DNA of 64,000 bases, from contig ML677341.1 in assembly GCA_007922305.1 (NCBI GenBank), positions 67,886,663-67,950,662 of the forward strand. The letters run 5' to 3'. A program made the position numbers and the translations under genes. This stretch comes from Dermatemys mawii. Taxonomy: Eukaryota; Chordata; Testudines; Dermatemydidae. Positions within the stretch are counted from its first letter, which is position 1. Each line of letters begins with the position of its first letter. Shown here piece after piece: positions 24,501-39,500 of the stretch. The notes beneath the pieces are model-generated. The model worked only from the letters and a program-made list of their open reading frames with translations, was not told where the DNA came from and searched no databases.

Positions 24501-27500
24501 GTCTGTAGATAACTTCCCTCTCTTTTCCTGAGAAGGTTAGAAGAACAAGAATTCTAAAAGGAGTGATATGAGTGAGAAATCTTTTTAGCATACACAGTAT
24601 GTGCTAAAGGACGTTTTTTTTCCTGGTCTTCAACTGCACTTCAAGAAAAAATCATATTGTTCTTGTGTTATTAGCTGTCCTATGGATTTTATTTAACTTG
24701 GTCATTAATCTAGGTACTGGACCAGAGATTACAGGACAAGAAGATCCTTTTTTTCTCTACCCTATAATTTCATGTTGGACAACAAAGAACGCCTACAGGG
24801 AAGGTAGGAAAATTGGATTTTATTTTTGTTGTCAGTTTCTTTTCTTTAAAATCCAATACTGATAAAGTAATAGATATAATTAAGAAGTTATTTTTATTTT
24901 TCATTGTTTGTAACAAGCACTTTACAACTTGAAAACATTTTTCCATTTTTATCCTTTTATCATTTGAAAGCAGTATAGTTATTTAATGTTCCTTATGGAG
25001 ATGCATTTATATGCAACAAATTATGACTTTACTGAAAATTTGATGTTTTTTCACATTGGCTGATTAACTTGAAAATGGGCCTATTTTGAAAATAGAAGTG
25101 GAATGTTTTGTTAATTTTTCTATAAAAAGCAATGCCTTTTCTGCAAAGGAAGCTCCTTTTTAATGAAGAAGAGTTTAAAATTTTAAGTTCAAGTTTGCTC
25201 ATGTTTTCAAATCAAAATCTGAGGTATATGAAATCTGGAACGTGCCTCCTCTTATGCTTCACGCAATAGAATCCAAAATATCAGTGGGGGAAAAACTGGA
25301 AAATGAACATAATTCACCATAATCTTAACACTGATTAAACTGGGACTATAGTTATTTTTAATTTCTTGGTGACAAAGATGAGAGGAGCATGGCCAGATAG
25401 CACAGAGCATAAACTAGAAATAATTAAAACAAATCTAGAATTGGCAAAATAAGACACATATCCTGCAGCAAGGACTGTGTGTTTTACCTTTACTAACATG
25501 GTTTTTATTGCAGGATTGGAACCTAAATGAACTAAATGCATTTGTGATATTTTGTCCTCGCTTTTTATTCTTTACTTGCTCTCTAATTCACAAAATTCAG
25601 TAATTTACAATAGGTCTTGCAGTCACTTGTGCAAATTTGGACGGTTCTGCTACTATTAGTGTCTACTGGATGATAAAATATTTTTGGATCATATCCTGTA
25701 TACACTGAACTATCTGATTTTAATATTAGCATATTGCTTGCCTTTTCTATGTGCATCATAATTTAAATATGCCTTGAGAAATCATCTAATAAAAACTAAT
25801 AATATAAAGCAGAATTCAGAAAACAATTAGAATATTAATACAAGAAAGCATATGATAACTCCGTATTAATTTATTTTTAACAGTAATGAAATTCCGGAGG
25901 AAACCTCGTTTCCTTGAGTTCTTTGTTCAAGTTTTGCACAAAGCACTGAATGAAGAGAAATTTCAACAAATACTGGAATGGACAGGCAGTGTGAAAGATT
26001 TCTTAAGAAGGTAACTTTAAATTACAGTAGTAACATATAATTTTGGTTTCTGTCCAAGGTAATACTGCTTCCGTTGCTACTGGCCTGCTAAAGTTCCATG
26101 GACCTCGAGAGTTATACAGCCTCAGAGACTAGACCCTATTGTGAGGGGATATATCTCCTTTGCTAAGATCTGTGTAAAACCCATTTCTGTCATGAATAGC
26201 TGCCCAAGCCTGCCTCTCTTTTACAGACTCTACTCAGCAATATGGCAATTGAGTGTGTGGCAGTGACATCAGGAGGACAGAGTTTTCCCTGGATCACTAA
26301 TATTAGCGAGTTACCAGCCCTGCTGATAATTAGGCTGGAGAGAGTGGCCTAAGCCTTTTTAGCTGATGCAACAAAAATATTGTTTGACATAATTAAGCTA
26401 TCTATAAACCTTTATATATACAGTAGAGTCTGCAAAGACTTATAAAGAATAATATTTAAGAAACTAGGATTCTGAAGACCCACAACTCCCATTGAAATCC
26501 ATAGGAATTCCAGGTACCCTAACTCTTCCCGCAGACAGGTCCTTAATTAATATATTACTAACATTGGATATTGTTGCTTGTTTATTAGGAGGAATAACCA
26601 CTTTCTTGGTATCAAGGGAACTTTGGCAAAGGAAATAAGTGAACTCAGTGTATCTGAAGATGCAAAGCAACACACAACAGCAGTAGTGGAGTTCCAAAAA
26701 GTGAGTTGTATCTTTATTTAAAGCTATATATCATTCCCATATATCAACAATATAAGCACAGTAATACAAACAAAATTAAACATCAGGAAGGGAAACAGGC
26801 ATAATTCCTAGTCTTTGGGATGCAAATTCCAAGCCTCATTATGCCCTGGCTTAAAAGCCCAGAAATAGAGATGAGCATTGCAGTGTCCCCTAAAGGCCAA
26901 CAGATATAAGCTATTTCAGACAATGAAGAGTAATGAATACCAAAATTCACAGAAAATACCTTCTCAGCAGCTCCCTCGGAAACTGACGGGACGTTAGCAT
27001 GAGTTCCTCCACTGATTACAACTGTGTTACCATCACCCTTGAAGAGAGGTGATGTCTCAAATAGACAGGTCTCAAGACATTTAGGTCTGTATGGATAAAT
27101 AACACTGCTTTAACCTCCAGTGTCTTAGCTTTAGTTGTTGCAAATCATCTGTAACCCAGAATGATGTGTAAGGATGGAGATGGAGAAAAGGACTACCAAG
27201 GGCCACTTTATTGATATTGAACAAAAGAGAATTATACAAATCTATCAAACTATCATTAGAATAGTCTATTGGTGGAACAGTGTTCTCCCTCGGAGTCTTC
27301 TGGACATGTATGGGTTTCATTAGATTCTGAGGGGAGATGACTGAAACAAGTTACTGGCACTGCCGACAGAGATGTGTCCCTGCATAAAAATCCAGAGATA
27401 ATGATCAGTCCATTAGATGTGTAAGATTGCCAGGGAATTATTTTTTTAAAAAAAGAAATATATTAAAAAAAAAATTAAAGCTTTTAGCCTGTATTTTTCC

Positions 27501-30500
27501 AAGCAATTTGTGAAATATTTCTGAAGGGAGATTTTAAAGAAGTGTCCAAGTACTAATATGTATAAAAATAAAACAAAAGTCTGTAATATCATTATCTTCT
27601 TAGAATTTGTAAAAGATAGCAGCATTTCTCATTTGATAACTTTCATACAACTCCTAGAATTCCTACTTCTGTTGCATAATTAGTATCTCCTGGCATCTTT
27701 ATTAGTGATTTATGTGATTGATTCTTTAGAATTATTTTAACCCAGTACAGTTTCATTGGATTCAGCTAAAAGTAGTTCTCATTGTAGATCTGTTTTCATT
27801 CACTACAGCTTATAATATATGGAAATAAAGCCAGAGATTTTGCAGGAATTGTATCAGAATTTGTCTTTTAAAGTGACAGGAAAAGAACTGTGATGATCCA
27901 GAGTTGAAAAACATTGATAAGTGAAATAGAATTATTCTTGATCCTGACCAGTACCCCAATTTGAAACATCTGGAGTATCCTCTCTTTCTGCAGAAAGAGT
28001 TTTCTCAGATAATCTTCTGGGAAGCATAATGTTTCCTTCACTGACATATTTTGACAAATAGTTCTGAAATGCCATATTTTCTTTTATTTTTCCATTTACA
28101 TTTATGTGAACTTTAACACATTTTGCATGCAGATAGTGATGTAGATGAAATTAATGTGCCTAAAGAGCTAGATATGAAATATTTAATTAGTTTATTACAT
28201 TGCAAGTATTTTTCTAAGCCCCTAAAGGCATCAACTTTGAAGAAACCAAGAAAAGAAGTAATGTCCCCTTTTAGAGGAAGAGAGAGTCTTAGACAATATT
28301 TGCTGAGACACCCAAGTCTGAGGAAATCTCCAGAAGCACAAAGGTAAATTTACAGGATTAGAATGCACTATTTATACTCACTACATAAAAGTAGAATTAA
28401 CTTTATTGGAAATGTACTTTGTAATGATGCCTGGTTCATTTCTAAATTTATGCTAAAGAGAATAAACTCCAAGAAGGATTGATTATAACAGCAGGTTCAC
28501 AGATCACCCTCTTCTGTGTAACACTCTGTCATGTGCTTCAAACCACGGTCACAAAATCTGTCTCATGGCTAATCTAATTCAGGATCCTATCAGCCATGCC
28601 ATAGTGTTCAGAGAATATCTAATAAGGCCCTATCTTGATGAGCGAGAAGGTTTTATTTATCAATTGCGTTAGATCAATTGAGTTGGCTTACCACAGTTGA
28701 AAAGTCCCTTCATGGAGTACCTTCATGGAGAGAAAATACTGGACATTAAAAGTGTTCATTAATCTAGAGGATGAAGGAATAACAAGAACCAAAGACTGGA
28801 AGCTGAAGCCAGGCAAATTCAGATTAGAAATAAAGTACAAATTTTCAGCAGTTAGGGTGAATAACCGCTGGAACAGTCTATCAAAGGAAGTGGTGGATTC
28901 TTCATCTCTTGATGTCTTCAAATAAAAAATGGATGCTTTTTTGGCAGGAATGTTTTAGTCGCATATGTTATTAGGCACCATACAGAGGTAACTGTGTGAA
29001 ATATAATGGCTGGTGATATACAGGAGTTCAGACTAGATCAGTGGTTCTCAAACTTTTGTTCTGGTGACCACTTTCACATAGCAAGCCTCTGAGTGCCACC
29101 ACCCCTGATAAATTAAAAACACTTTTTAATATATTTAACACCATTATAAATCCTGGAGGCAAAGTGGGGTTTGGAGTGGAGGCTGAGAGCTTGTGACGCC
29201 CCAGGTAATAACCTCGTGACCCCTTGAGGGGTCCCAACTCCCAGTTTGAGAACCCCGGACTAGATGTCGAATGGCCTTTCTGGATTTAAAATGTATGAAT
29301 TCATGAATCAGGACAAATGTAAATCTTAGTACAGTTGTGGGCAAATGTTTTTGGCCCAAGGGCCACATCCAGGTTGAAAAGTTGTATGGAGGGCTGGGTA
29401 GGGAAGGCTGTGCCTCCCCAAACAGCCGGACCCTACCTCCTATCTGACCCCCGCCCACTTCCCATCCCCTGACTGCCCCCCTCTGAACCCTCAACCCGTC
29501 CAACCCCCCGCCCAAACCTCTGCCCCATCCAACCGTCCCCTGCTCCCTGTCCCCTGACTGCCCCCCGGGACTGACTCCCTACCCCTTATCAAACCCTCTG
29601 CCCCCTTACCATGCTGCTCAGAGTGGCAGGAGCTCGCTGCCCAGGAGCAGTGGGCCAGAGCACTGGCAGTGCGGCGCACTGAGACTGTGGGGGCGGGAGG
29701 ACAGCAGAGGAGGGCCTGGGAGGAGCCTTCCCAGCTGGGAGCTCAGGAGCCGGGCAGGACGGTCCCATAGGCTGTAGTTTCCCACCCATGCCTTAGTACC
29801 TCTGACCAGGAGGTATCACTAGAGGACCACATAAACTTCATTGTATCCTGGATGTCCTTCCTCCGTGTCCCAATAAGATACTGATATCAGTGGTTCCTCT
29901 CTTTTTCTGTGGATGATAGATGCTTCCAGATCATATCAATGCCTTTTGGAAATCAGCTCCCACAATATTTATCAAACTAGTGGTAATATCATCTTCAAAC
30001 TAAGAAATGGGAGCTTCAAATCAATTACTATTTGAACAGCCTACTGTAAAAAGCTCCTTTGAAAAGGCAAACAACCTGCCATATTCTTCTAGTAATTAGA
30101 TTTTTATATAAAAATACCCAAATAAATAAACAAACAGGATCAGTTGGAGGAAGAGCTCTGTTAATCAATCCTAGTAGATCATTCACATGGAAATGTATAA
30201 GATTTCCTACTCTAGGACCAAGTTCGGAAGATTAGATTCTTGGTTCTTCTAGTATCAGAGGGGTAGCTGTGTTAGTCTGGATCTGCAAAAGCGACAAAGA
30301 GTTTTGTAGCACCTTATAGACTAATAGACGTTTGGCATCATAGGCTTTCATGGACTAACACCCACTTCATTAGATGAATGTAGTGGTTCTTCTAGTGTTT
30401 CAAGCCCAATAAGTGTTGGCCTCTGAAGACCTTCAAGTTCTGGTAAGGGTGATTGCCTGGGCAGATGCAATGTATTGTGTCAGTTGTGGATTTCAGATGC

Positions 30501-33500
30501 AAGATCAGTCAAGGAAATATTGCTTGAGAAAAATCTCATTCCTGCATACATCTTCTGTAGTTTTAAAAAAGTTTCTGCAAATATCAGTGCATGAATACTA
30601 AATAAAAAATTAGTTTCCTTTTTATTATTTTCCCAGCCCAGTGATGAGAATACCTGCAGTGAGTTTCAGCCTTGTATTTTGAAACTGCTGTAGAAACTCA
30701 TGATCCAGTTGTTGTTGTTTTTTTTTGGTGCAGTGGATTCAACAAGTGGCAATTGAAATACTTGCTGCAATGTCATATTTAAGTGAGAGTACAACATAGA
30801 GCCAAATTCTTCAGTCATTATTCAGAGAATACTCCCTTGGAAATAGGTAATAAAAGAGAGAATAGCACGATTTGACCTGCATGTTGTGGAATATCTCTAA
30901 ACTTAAATATATTTGAAAAAGAAAAATACACCTTGTCCAGGTTCAGTAAAATCAATGCTGAAGATGTCCTTTTTTATAGAAATGTATAAAGTGCTTCTAA
31001 GCTGGTAGAAGTTTGTTGATGTATAACGGCATTATTCTGTTGTGTACTCTTTATTATTTTTCCTCCATCATAATTTTGGAAGGCACAATACCTGTTCTGA
31101 TAATGTACAAAATCGTTAACATGTTTTTGTTTAGGAAACAACGGGATGACATGGAAAAAGTAGCTTTTCACACCCTCGTGGTTCTGCTGAATCCAATAGC
31201 TGGTAATTACTTAAAACGAAAGAGGCTCCATCAGATATGTCTTGAGGAGATGCCCTGGAGGTCTCAGATGAATATTTATCTGGCAATTGCTCACTTCAGT
31301 TTGTTTAAAAAGAAGCTGGAAGAGCAATATAATATTGGAGTTTCCAGTTTACAACATTTGAACAGGTACAATGTACTGTAATACTTAAAACACTGAATGT
31401 GTTATTAATGCTAATGCTTACACTTTTAATTAAAATCCCATTGGTCAATTTGGTCACATGACTAATTCCCTTAATGAGGTTGCATGAAAATTTTTATAAC
31501 CTATGCACAAGTGTAAAGCAAATCTTACATCGTACAACAGTGACCCTGTACTGTTTTGGTGATTATTATGGTATTTTTGTTTCATTAACCAGGAAAGCAC
31601 TATTCCTGAGTCTATTGAAAGTTTTGGAATTGTGCTATAGAGTATTCTTTTTGTTTTATTTTTTTCAGAATTTAAAACTTCAGACCATAATTCATTATTT
31701 AAGACTTATAAAAATAATTAAAGAGTAATCAAAATTCAGTGATGGTGGTATGAATATTATGAATGTGTTTGGAAGTCTTCCTTTAGATAATATCTAGATT
31801 TTTAAATTGTTTTTTAATTTATTTTCTCCCTCCAGTTATGACGTTCTAGACCCTGAAATACTTTCATTAAATAATTCTGGCATCATAGTCGTGATGGGAG
31901 GAACAGATGATAACATAGGAGCACTGAGTCACTTGCAGATTAAAAGAACACAAACAGGAAGTACCAGAAAAATAACTGGTAATGGTTATGAATGTGTGAA
32001 CAGACTAAATTTATTTAACCTAGCTTTCTCCAATACCTTATTTGACATTCTGAGAATTATGAACCACATCTTACAGACAAAACACTGTATGGAGATTGCG
32101 AGGTTAGATTAGGACTGAGAATCAGGAGATCCATAATTCTACTCTCAGCTCCATCAGTGGTTCATTTTGTGACCTTGGGCAAGTCATTTATACTTCCTTT
32201 TGGGGAAGACTGGAAAGGGTCCCCTGGCTTTCCTAGATCCCGAAGATCTCCTCTGTGTTTTCCTTCCTCACACATACTACAAAAGGAGATAAGCTTTTGA
32301 GCTTTCACAGAGCTCTTCTTAAGGACTTTGAAAGGTACCAGAGGTCTAAAAGATCTCTGTGTAAGCTGGCCTCTTTCAACAACAGAAGTTGGTCCCATAA
32401 AAGATATTCCATGACTCACCTTGTCTCATTACAGAGCTAAATAATTTTACCCACAACAAACATTGTCACAAAAAGAGAGTGTGATTCATTCCCCTCCACA
32501 CTTTCCTTCCAAAAAGGGGTTTTCCACCTTGCTGAATGGCCACTTCCCCTAAAAACTGCATGGCTTTGGGGAGGAAGACTGCTTAATAGGAAAGAGGCTC
32601 TGGTCTGGTTTGGAGGATAGACAAAATATTAGGCACACTATTTTGGTTCAACCAATTTTCCCATCACAACTTTCACCTCCATTTCACTAAAAATATATTA
32701 TGATATTATAAATATCACTTATTTATAAAAATAAATGTTTATAAAATAATTATAAATTATAATGTTAGCTTTGGCATTTCCTGACTTTTGAATATTTGAG
32801 TGCAGCTTTAAAGTCTTAAGTCTAATGATGTGATTATTGTTATTTTGGGGGGGAATGTTAACTTAGTTTTAACCAATTATCTTTTTCATCTTAAGATCCT
32901 GATAAATCTTCTGAGCACAGCACTAAATTCAGTGAACCAGATACTCCTCGATCTCAAATGACAAATGATACAGAGTTATCCATTACTCTTTCCGACAGAG
33001 AACATGAACGACCTATGTCTAATGTCATTCTGTTAGACCATTTCACAAAAACCTTTCTGCATTTAAGGAGAGCAGTGGTAACGTGCACTTTTGAATTAAG
33101 ATATTTACTACTGTTTTGTATTATTTAGTTTTTTTTAAATACTACACTACTTCAAAAACTTTTAAATGGGAGAAAACTAGTGATTTTTCATCCTGAGGAA
33201 AATGTTCAAATGCTATATATCATATATATACACTTTATCATACTTGATAAACTACTGCATCTTACATTTTTTTCATAATTTTTCCTTGCCATATTTTCTA
33301 GATCCTTCTTAAAGTATTGCCAGACTTATTTGTTTATATCCTTTGTTAGAAAAGTTGAGGGCCATGGTGAATAAGTGATCAATCTTGATATTTTAAAAAC
33401 TATTTTAATTGTAGCTCTTTTGGAACCCCTCTCTTCCTCTAAACTCACCTAAGCTCTCACTTAAAAAAAAAAAAAGTGACATAAAACAAGTAATATACAG

Positions 33501-36500
33501 CTCTGAATATTATTAACATACAAAGCTTTTTCAAACATTTTACAAAATGTTTAAGAGCCTGTATTGTTAGAATAATATGCATAGATCTAGCACTGTAAGT
33601 ATGGGTACATTTCAAAATATAATATTTTTTCAAATTTCTTTACTTGCCAAGTCTTGAATTCATGAGATTTATTTTCTCTACGGCAACATTTGATAATGTA
33701 ACAAACATCTAAAACATCTATAACAACACTTAATAAAACCTTTGATGTTCATCTGAAAAATATGCCTATGGTATTATCTATCTGTAAACACTGAAGGATA
33801 GAAATGCACAGATTAAATCTTCCTCCTGAAAATGGGGTTATATTCTGAAGGTGGCATTGTGGGCTTTCCATATATATTGTCTCAGTGATTACCATATCAA
33901 ATTTACTCAATTTATAATTTTATTTCCTTTATCAGCTCTGAAAATTGAACCAGTGATCAGAAAGTCCAAGGCATGTTCTTTCTGAATCTGACATCATAAA
34001 AAAGAAATACTAAAACATATTTGCAAGTGGAATTTAGTTAAGAATTCTTTTGTGTGTGGCAAAATAGAGTCCCAGCTCACTCTCAAGGTGCCTTGTTGAC
34101 TCTCCAAAACTAATAAGTGTAAAAAACAGTAAAAAATATTTTTGTAGCTCTGTAAAGAGTTCTCACTTGGAATGCACCAATTCTTGCAAGAGAAACACAA
34201 AACTAAAGTCTTGGCAGATAAAGAATTTCTGTCATTGGTTCAAATCTAGCCTACTTTGGACTAAGCTGAAGTCAATATAAATTTTGTAATAAACATCACT
34301 AGGAGGAGGATCAAATCCTTTGACAGTGATGAAATCATTAGCTTCTGGTTTCTGTTTGCCTATATGAAATGAGATGCCTGTCTTAGGGCTTGTTTACACA
34401 GGGATACTCAAGAAAGTTAAGAGGAATCAACTAAAGCTATGAAGCCAATGTACATAAAAAGGCCACTTTACCTCTGAATGAGAATTTTAGTGTGTTTTGA
34501 CTTTACACAGCTTTAATTGGTTTATCTTAATATTCCTAAGAGTCCCCATATAGACAAGCCCTCTGAGTGGACAAATGTAAATGTGACAAACCACACTGAT
34601 ATTGCTGATTTCAGTGAGGTTGCAAGGGCAGAATTCAGCCCATTGTATCTGACATTGCTAATATGTTGTAACTGTGTACTTTTGTATTTTATAATAGGAA
34701 GCTTTTTTTTTTCCATCACTCCTGCCAAGGATCATGGTGGATTCTCCCTCACTGACAATGTGACTTACTGCCCATATGTATTATTATATTGTGAGGCTAA
34801 ATTTATTGATTTTTTTTGCAAAGTAGATTAAGAACCTGGAATGGAAGGTGCTATACAATTACAAATTGTATTGTTGATATGCCCTCAGCTGGATTATTGT
34901 GTCCAGTTCTAGGCACCACATTTCAGGAAATAAGTGGACAAATTGGAGAAAGTCCTGAAGACAGCAACAAAAATTATTAAAGGTCTATAAAGCATGACCT
35001 TTGAGGAAAGATTGAACAAATTGGATTTGTTTAGTTTGGAGAAGAGAATTCTGAAGGGGGACATAACAGTTTTCAGGTTCTTAGAAGGTTGCTACAAGAA
35101 GGAGTGTGAAAAATTGTTCTCATTAACCTCTGATGATAGGACAAGAAGCAATGGTCTTACACTGAAGAAAGGGAGGTTTAGTTGGACATTAGGAAAAACT
35201 TCATAACTGTCAGGGTAGCTAACCACTGGAACAAATTGCCTTGGGAGACTGTGGAATCTCCATCATTGGAGATCTTTAAAAAACATCTGTCAAGAATGGT
35301 CTAGTTATTTTGTAGTCCTGCTTTGACTGAAATAAATAACCCCTCGAGGTCCCTTCCAGTCCTACACTTCTATGTTTATCATTTTATTAAAATATTAAGT
35401 AAGTTCTTACTGAGGGTGAATAATTTAAGGAAATCTTCATAATTTGAAAGGATTATTTCTATTTAAGTTTTGAGATAGAGGAATGAATCTTTGTTCAAAT
35501 CTATACTTTGAAAATATAACAACTTTTTGAAAAAATTATATATAGGTTCTCGCTCATCGTGGTGGCTACTGGACATTGCTTCAAAATACCTGCCGGGAGC
35601 TTTGGAACTATAGTCAAGAAGCGCTGTCAATTGCCAAGCATTCACATTCTCTTCACAGATTATTTCCTATTACCAGAAATTTTCTTATCAGCACTATTTG
35701 GTTACCATTCTATTTGGCAGCAGATATGATCCTTGATATGATAATTGAACTACAAACTAGTAATTCCCTTAAGGTAAACATGCATTTTTATTCATGTATT
35801 ATATCCATTGTAGTTAGGTCTTTGAATGGTATGGAAAAATGCAGAAAGGAATCAGGAGGAATTATTTTCTTGCTCTGATCATTGATTTTGGTAACTTCAA
35901 CCTACTGCCCATAATACAGCCTGTAGAGAAGAACAGTATTTCTTAACTTGTAGATCTATAACTTACTTTCTAAAAACTTGCTTTACAAGAGACAATAAAA
36001 ACTGAAGCCATCTATTCTCATCACTGTCTGCCTCAGTTTTACATTTACTTTTTCCTTTTATCTTTCAGTTTCTGTGGTGTCCACAAGAACTAGGAAGGAA
36101 ATGGTTTTCCTTTCCCATGAGAATTTTCATGATTTTGAAAAATTTCCCAACTCAAATAAGATGTAAAGTCAAAATCTTGCAAACCAAAAATCTGAAATTT
36201 GTTTTGAATTGGGTCAATCTAAACATCCAGTTTATAAAATTTTGAAGAACTTTGTTTTGATTTCAACCTTTTAAATTCATTTTTACTGTAAATTAACTTA
36301 AATATTGAAATAAAAATTGGAATGAAATTTGAAAATGAAAATTTTAAATGAAAACCAAAAAATGTAACTTTTTGACAATTTTGAAACTTTTTTTATCAAA
36401 AATCTTCAAAATGAGAAATGATTGTGAACAGTTTTTGTTTCAATAAATTGGCTTTTTCTGACCAAAAAAAATGTTTTTCAAAAACTTCCCAACTGGCTCT

Positions 36501-39500
36501 AGTGCCCATTACAAAGTATGTGGAGTGCCTTACAAAGCATTGATGAAAACAAAACTGAGCCCAATGACCAAGTGGGGCGGGGGACGGAGGAAGTCGGAAA
36601 GTCTATGTAGTGAAAAAAAGGAAATGGGCAAAAAAAGCAATCTAGAAAGAATTACATTAAAACTCTGTGATTGTTCATTGCAATACAATTAATTGCATTA
36701 ACTTTTGAAAGTGTTCATTATAATGTATTATGTTCCACTTATAGATTTTTGATCCCGAAGGAGATTTCTGTGTTCCCAGTTGTGTAGGAGGAATTGCTGA
36801 TGAGGATGGTGGTTCTAATTTTACTTTTTGCTGCCCTCTTGATAATATCAATGTGGTTGATTTGAGATGGATATGTGGTCTGGTACTTAGAACCATAGAG
36901 CTCTTATACCAAATGAAGAAATGGGAAGCACTTGTACATATAGCCATGCATTTTAACACAATTACACAGTAAGTAACACTTAAGGGGATATGGAAAGGAA
37001 AAAGCTAGATTATTCATTTAAAACAAGTAATTTTGATTTGTAATATTACTTGGTCTTTTCCAGTGAGAGATATGCAGAACAAGTGGCTCCACTGCTGATA
37101 TATGCACAGAGACAGCTTCTGGAGAGAATACAGCAAATTGGAGGCCCAGATAGTCCTCAGCCTCATTTCATAAAATACCTGGGTGAAAATGTAGACAAGG
37201 TGAACTATTTATTTAATTATTTAGGTACTACATCTCACTGTGAACTAAATTCTGAAAAATATTTTAATATATTAGGTTTTTAACAAATTAATAAGATTTC
37301 TCATAATGTTGTCAAACAAGAATTTTTAAGATTATATTCAGGAACAATACAGATCAAAGTTTATGCAACTATACCATATTATGCATATGTGACAGGGTAC
37401 TCTGCCCCTTAACTGCAATACTGCTTAATGATTGGACCATCTGGTATGACCCTTTAAAACTCTGAAAGGTCTGATTATAGATACATTGCTACCTCGATAT
37501 AACGCAATCCCATATAAGGCGAATTCTGATATAACGTGGTAAAGGAATGCTCAGGGGGCCTGGCTGCGCACTCCTCTACCTCGATATAATGCGGTTTCAC
37601 CTATACTGCGGTATGATTTTTTGGCTCCTGAGCACCGCATTATATCCAGGAAGCAGTGTATCAGGACCTGGAGAATACACCGGACCCTCACTAGAAGGTG
37701 CATCTATATAATGTGAATTCAGTTATAATGCGGTCGCGGCCATGGATTGCAAAATAGAACACGGTCAGAAATATAATTTAATTTTAAGGTGGTTCCTGCT
37801 ATAACGCAGTACTTTGCATGGATCCCAAATTCCACGTTCTAGTGAGCGTCCAATGTATTGGGAGAGAGGAAGCCGTTCTGGGAATCAGACATGTACAGGA
37901 TTTGAGTCAACAGTATGCCCTTGTTGCCAAGAAGGCTAACGGTATTTTGGGTGGTATAAATAGGGGCATTACTAGCAGATCAAAGGACGTGATTGTTGCC
38001 CTCTATTCAACACTGGTGAGGCCTCATCTGGAGTACTGTGTCTAGTTAAGGGCCCCAAACCAGAAGAAGGATGTGGAAAAATTGGAAAGAGTCCAGTGGA
38101 GTGCAACAAAAATGATTAAGGTGCTAGACCACATGACCTATGGGAAGAGGCTGAGGGAACTGGGATTGTTTAGTCTGCATAAAAGAGAATGAGGGCGGGA
38201 TTTGATAGCTGCTTTCAACTACTATTTTGAAAGGGGGTTCCAAAGAGAATGGATCTAGACAGTTCTCTGTGGTACCAGATAGCAGAACAAGGAGTAATGG
38301 TCTCAAGTTGCAGTGGGGGAGGTTTAGGTTGGATATTAGGAAAAACTTTTTCACTAGGAGGGTGGTGAAGCACTGGAATGGGTTTCCTAGGGAGGTGGTG
38401 AAATGTCCTTCCTTAGAGGTTTCTAAGGTCAGGCTTGACAAAGCCCTTGCTGGGTTGGGGATCGGTCCTGCACTGAGCAGGGGGTTGGGCTAGATGACTC
38501 CTGAAGTCCCTTCCAACACTGATATTCTATGATTCTACGAGGAAATCATATTGCTGTTTCTTAAAGGGGCTGAGGCCAGGATCCTTACAGAGAGGGCAGA
38601 GCAAGGCTTCCCTCTCTCCCAACCAAATGGGCATGAGCTGGCAGAAGGGAACCATCAGAAATGCAGCCTTCTCCCCTCTAGCAAGTCAGATAATAGGAGA
38701 CATCAGCCAGGAAAGACTAGCCTGCTGAGATCCCTGAATAAATAATAATTTATTAATATAATAATAATAATTAATCTAATAAAGGAAAAAAGCCAGCTGA
38801 GGAAGAAGTTGGCAAAGGCTCTGCAGCTGGTGAACCTAGAACTCCTCTCTAAAGAGGAAGGCTCCTGCTTAAGAAGGACCAGAGAATCTAATTAATACAC
38901 CCCAGCTCCAGAGGGGAGAGCTAGGAGGGTCTGAAAAGGAGTAATTCATAGAAGAACTGAGAAGCATTCCTTAAACAAAGATGTTACCCAGAGCAGGGTA
39001 GAAGAAAGGAACCAGAGACCACTAGTTTCGACTGAGCCAGAGAGGATGAATGTTCTGCGTATAGTTGAGTAAGGTCCTATTTATGCTGATGACTGTTGTT
39101 AATCAATGAGACTCCTGTAAAAGGGAGTGTTCTTTGATAAAGATGTCTTTCTGGACTTGTTTATAACTTGGGGAAAGGAAAACAGACGCAGAGCCCATGT
39201 GGTGTGCCAAACCTCACCAAAAGGGGGAACACAGGGTACCACCATGTATCTCATGGTCAGAATCTAAATATGAGTCCTAAAATGCTTGACAGTATCTTTT
39301 TTAACTGAGAATATACATCTTGGTGCCATATGCACTTCTTGATTAATTAAACTGTGCCCCTTGAGAGACTGCTTTGTTGCTATGTACTTGAGTACGGGAA
39401 CTCCTCACTTAAAGTTGCCCTGGTTAACATTGTTTCGATGTTAAGTTGCTGATCAATTAGGGAACATATTCATTAAAGTTGTTCAAAGCTTTCTTATAAA

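Larger units (their letters stand above)
37388..39244. repeat. Possible old LTR, interrupted by Tigger-like and CR1
   Basis: TGTGACAGGGTAC at 37388 and CACAGGGTACC near 39230 bracket sequence typical of reptile LTRs (CTTAAAGGGGCTGAGGCC at 38560). The Tigger-like element 37484-37855 and CR1 37895-38540 would then be later insertions. No duplication confirms the ends. Confidence 0.3.

Noticed and set aside
26883..26992. Long phase-0 open stretch after gcattgcag, possible missing CFAP54 exon
   Set aside because: The acceptor lacks a pyrimidine tract, the only phase-1 donor (gttagc) is poor, and the peptide is not recognisable.
27808..27870. Open stretch after cattcactacag, possible missing CFAP54 exon
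   Set aside because: It ends at a stop after 20 codons and no GT gives the phase needed by exon l.
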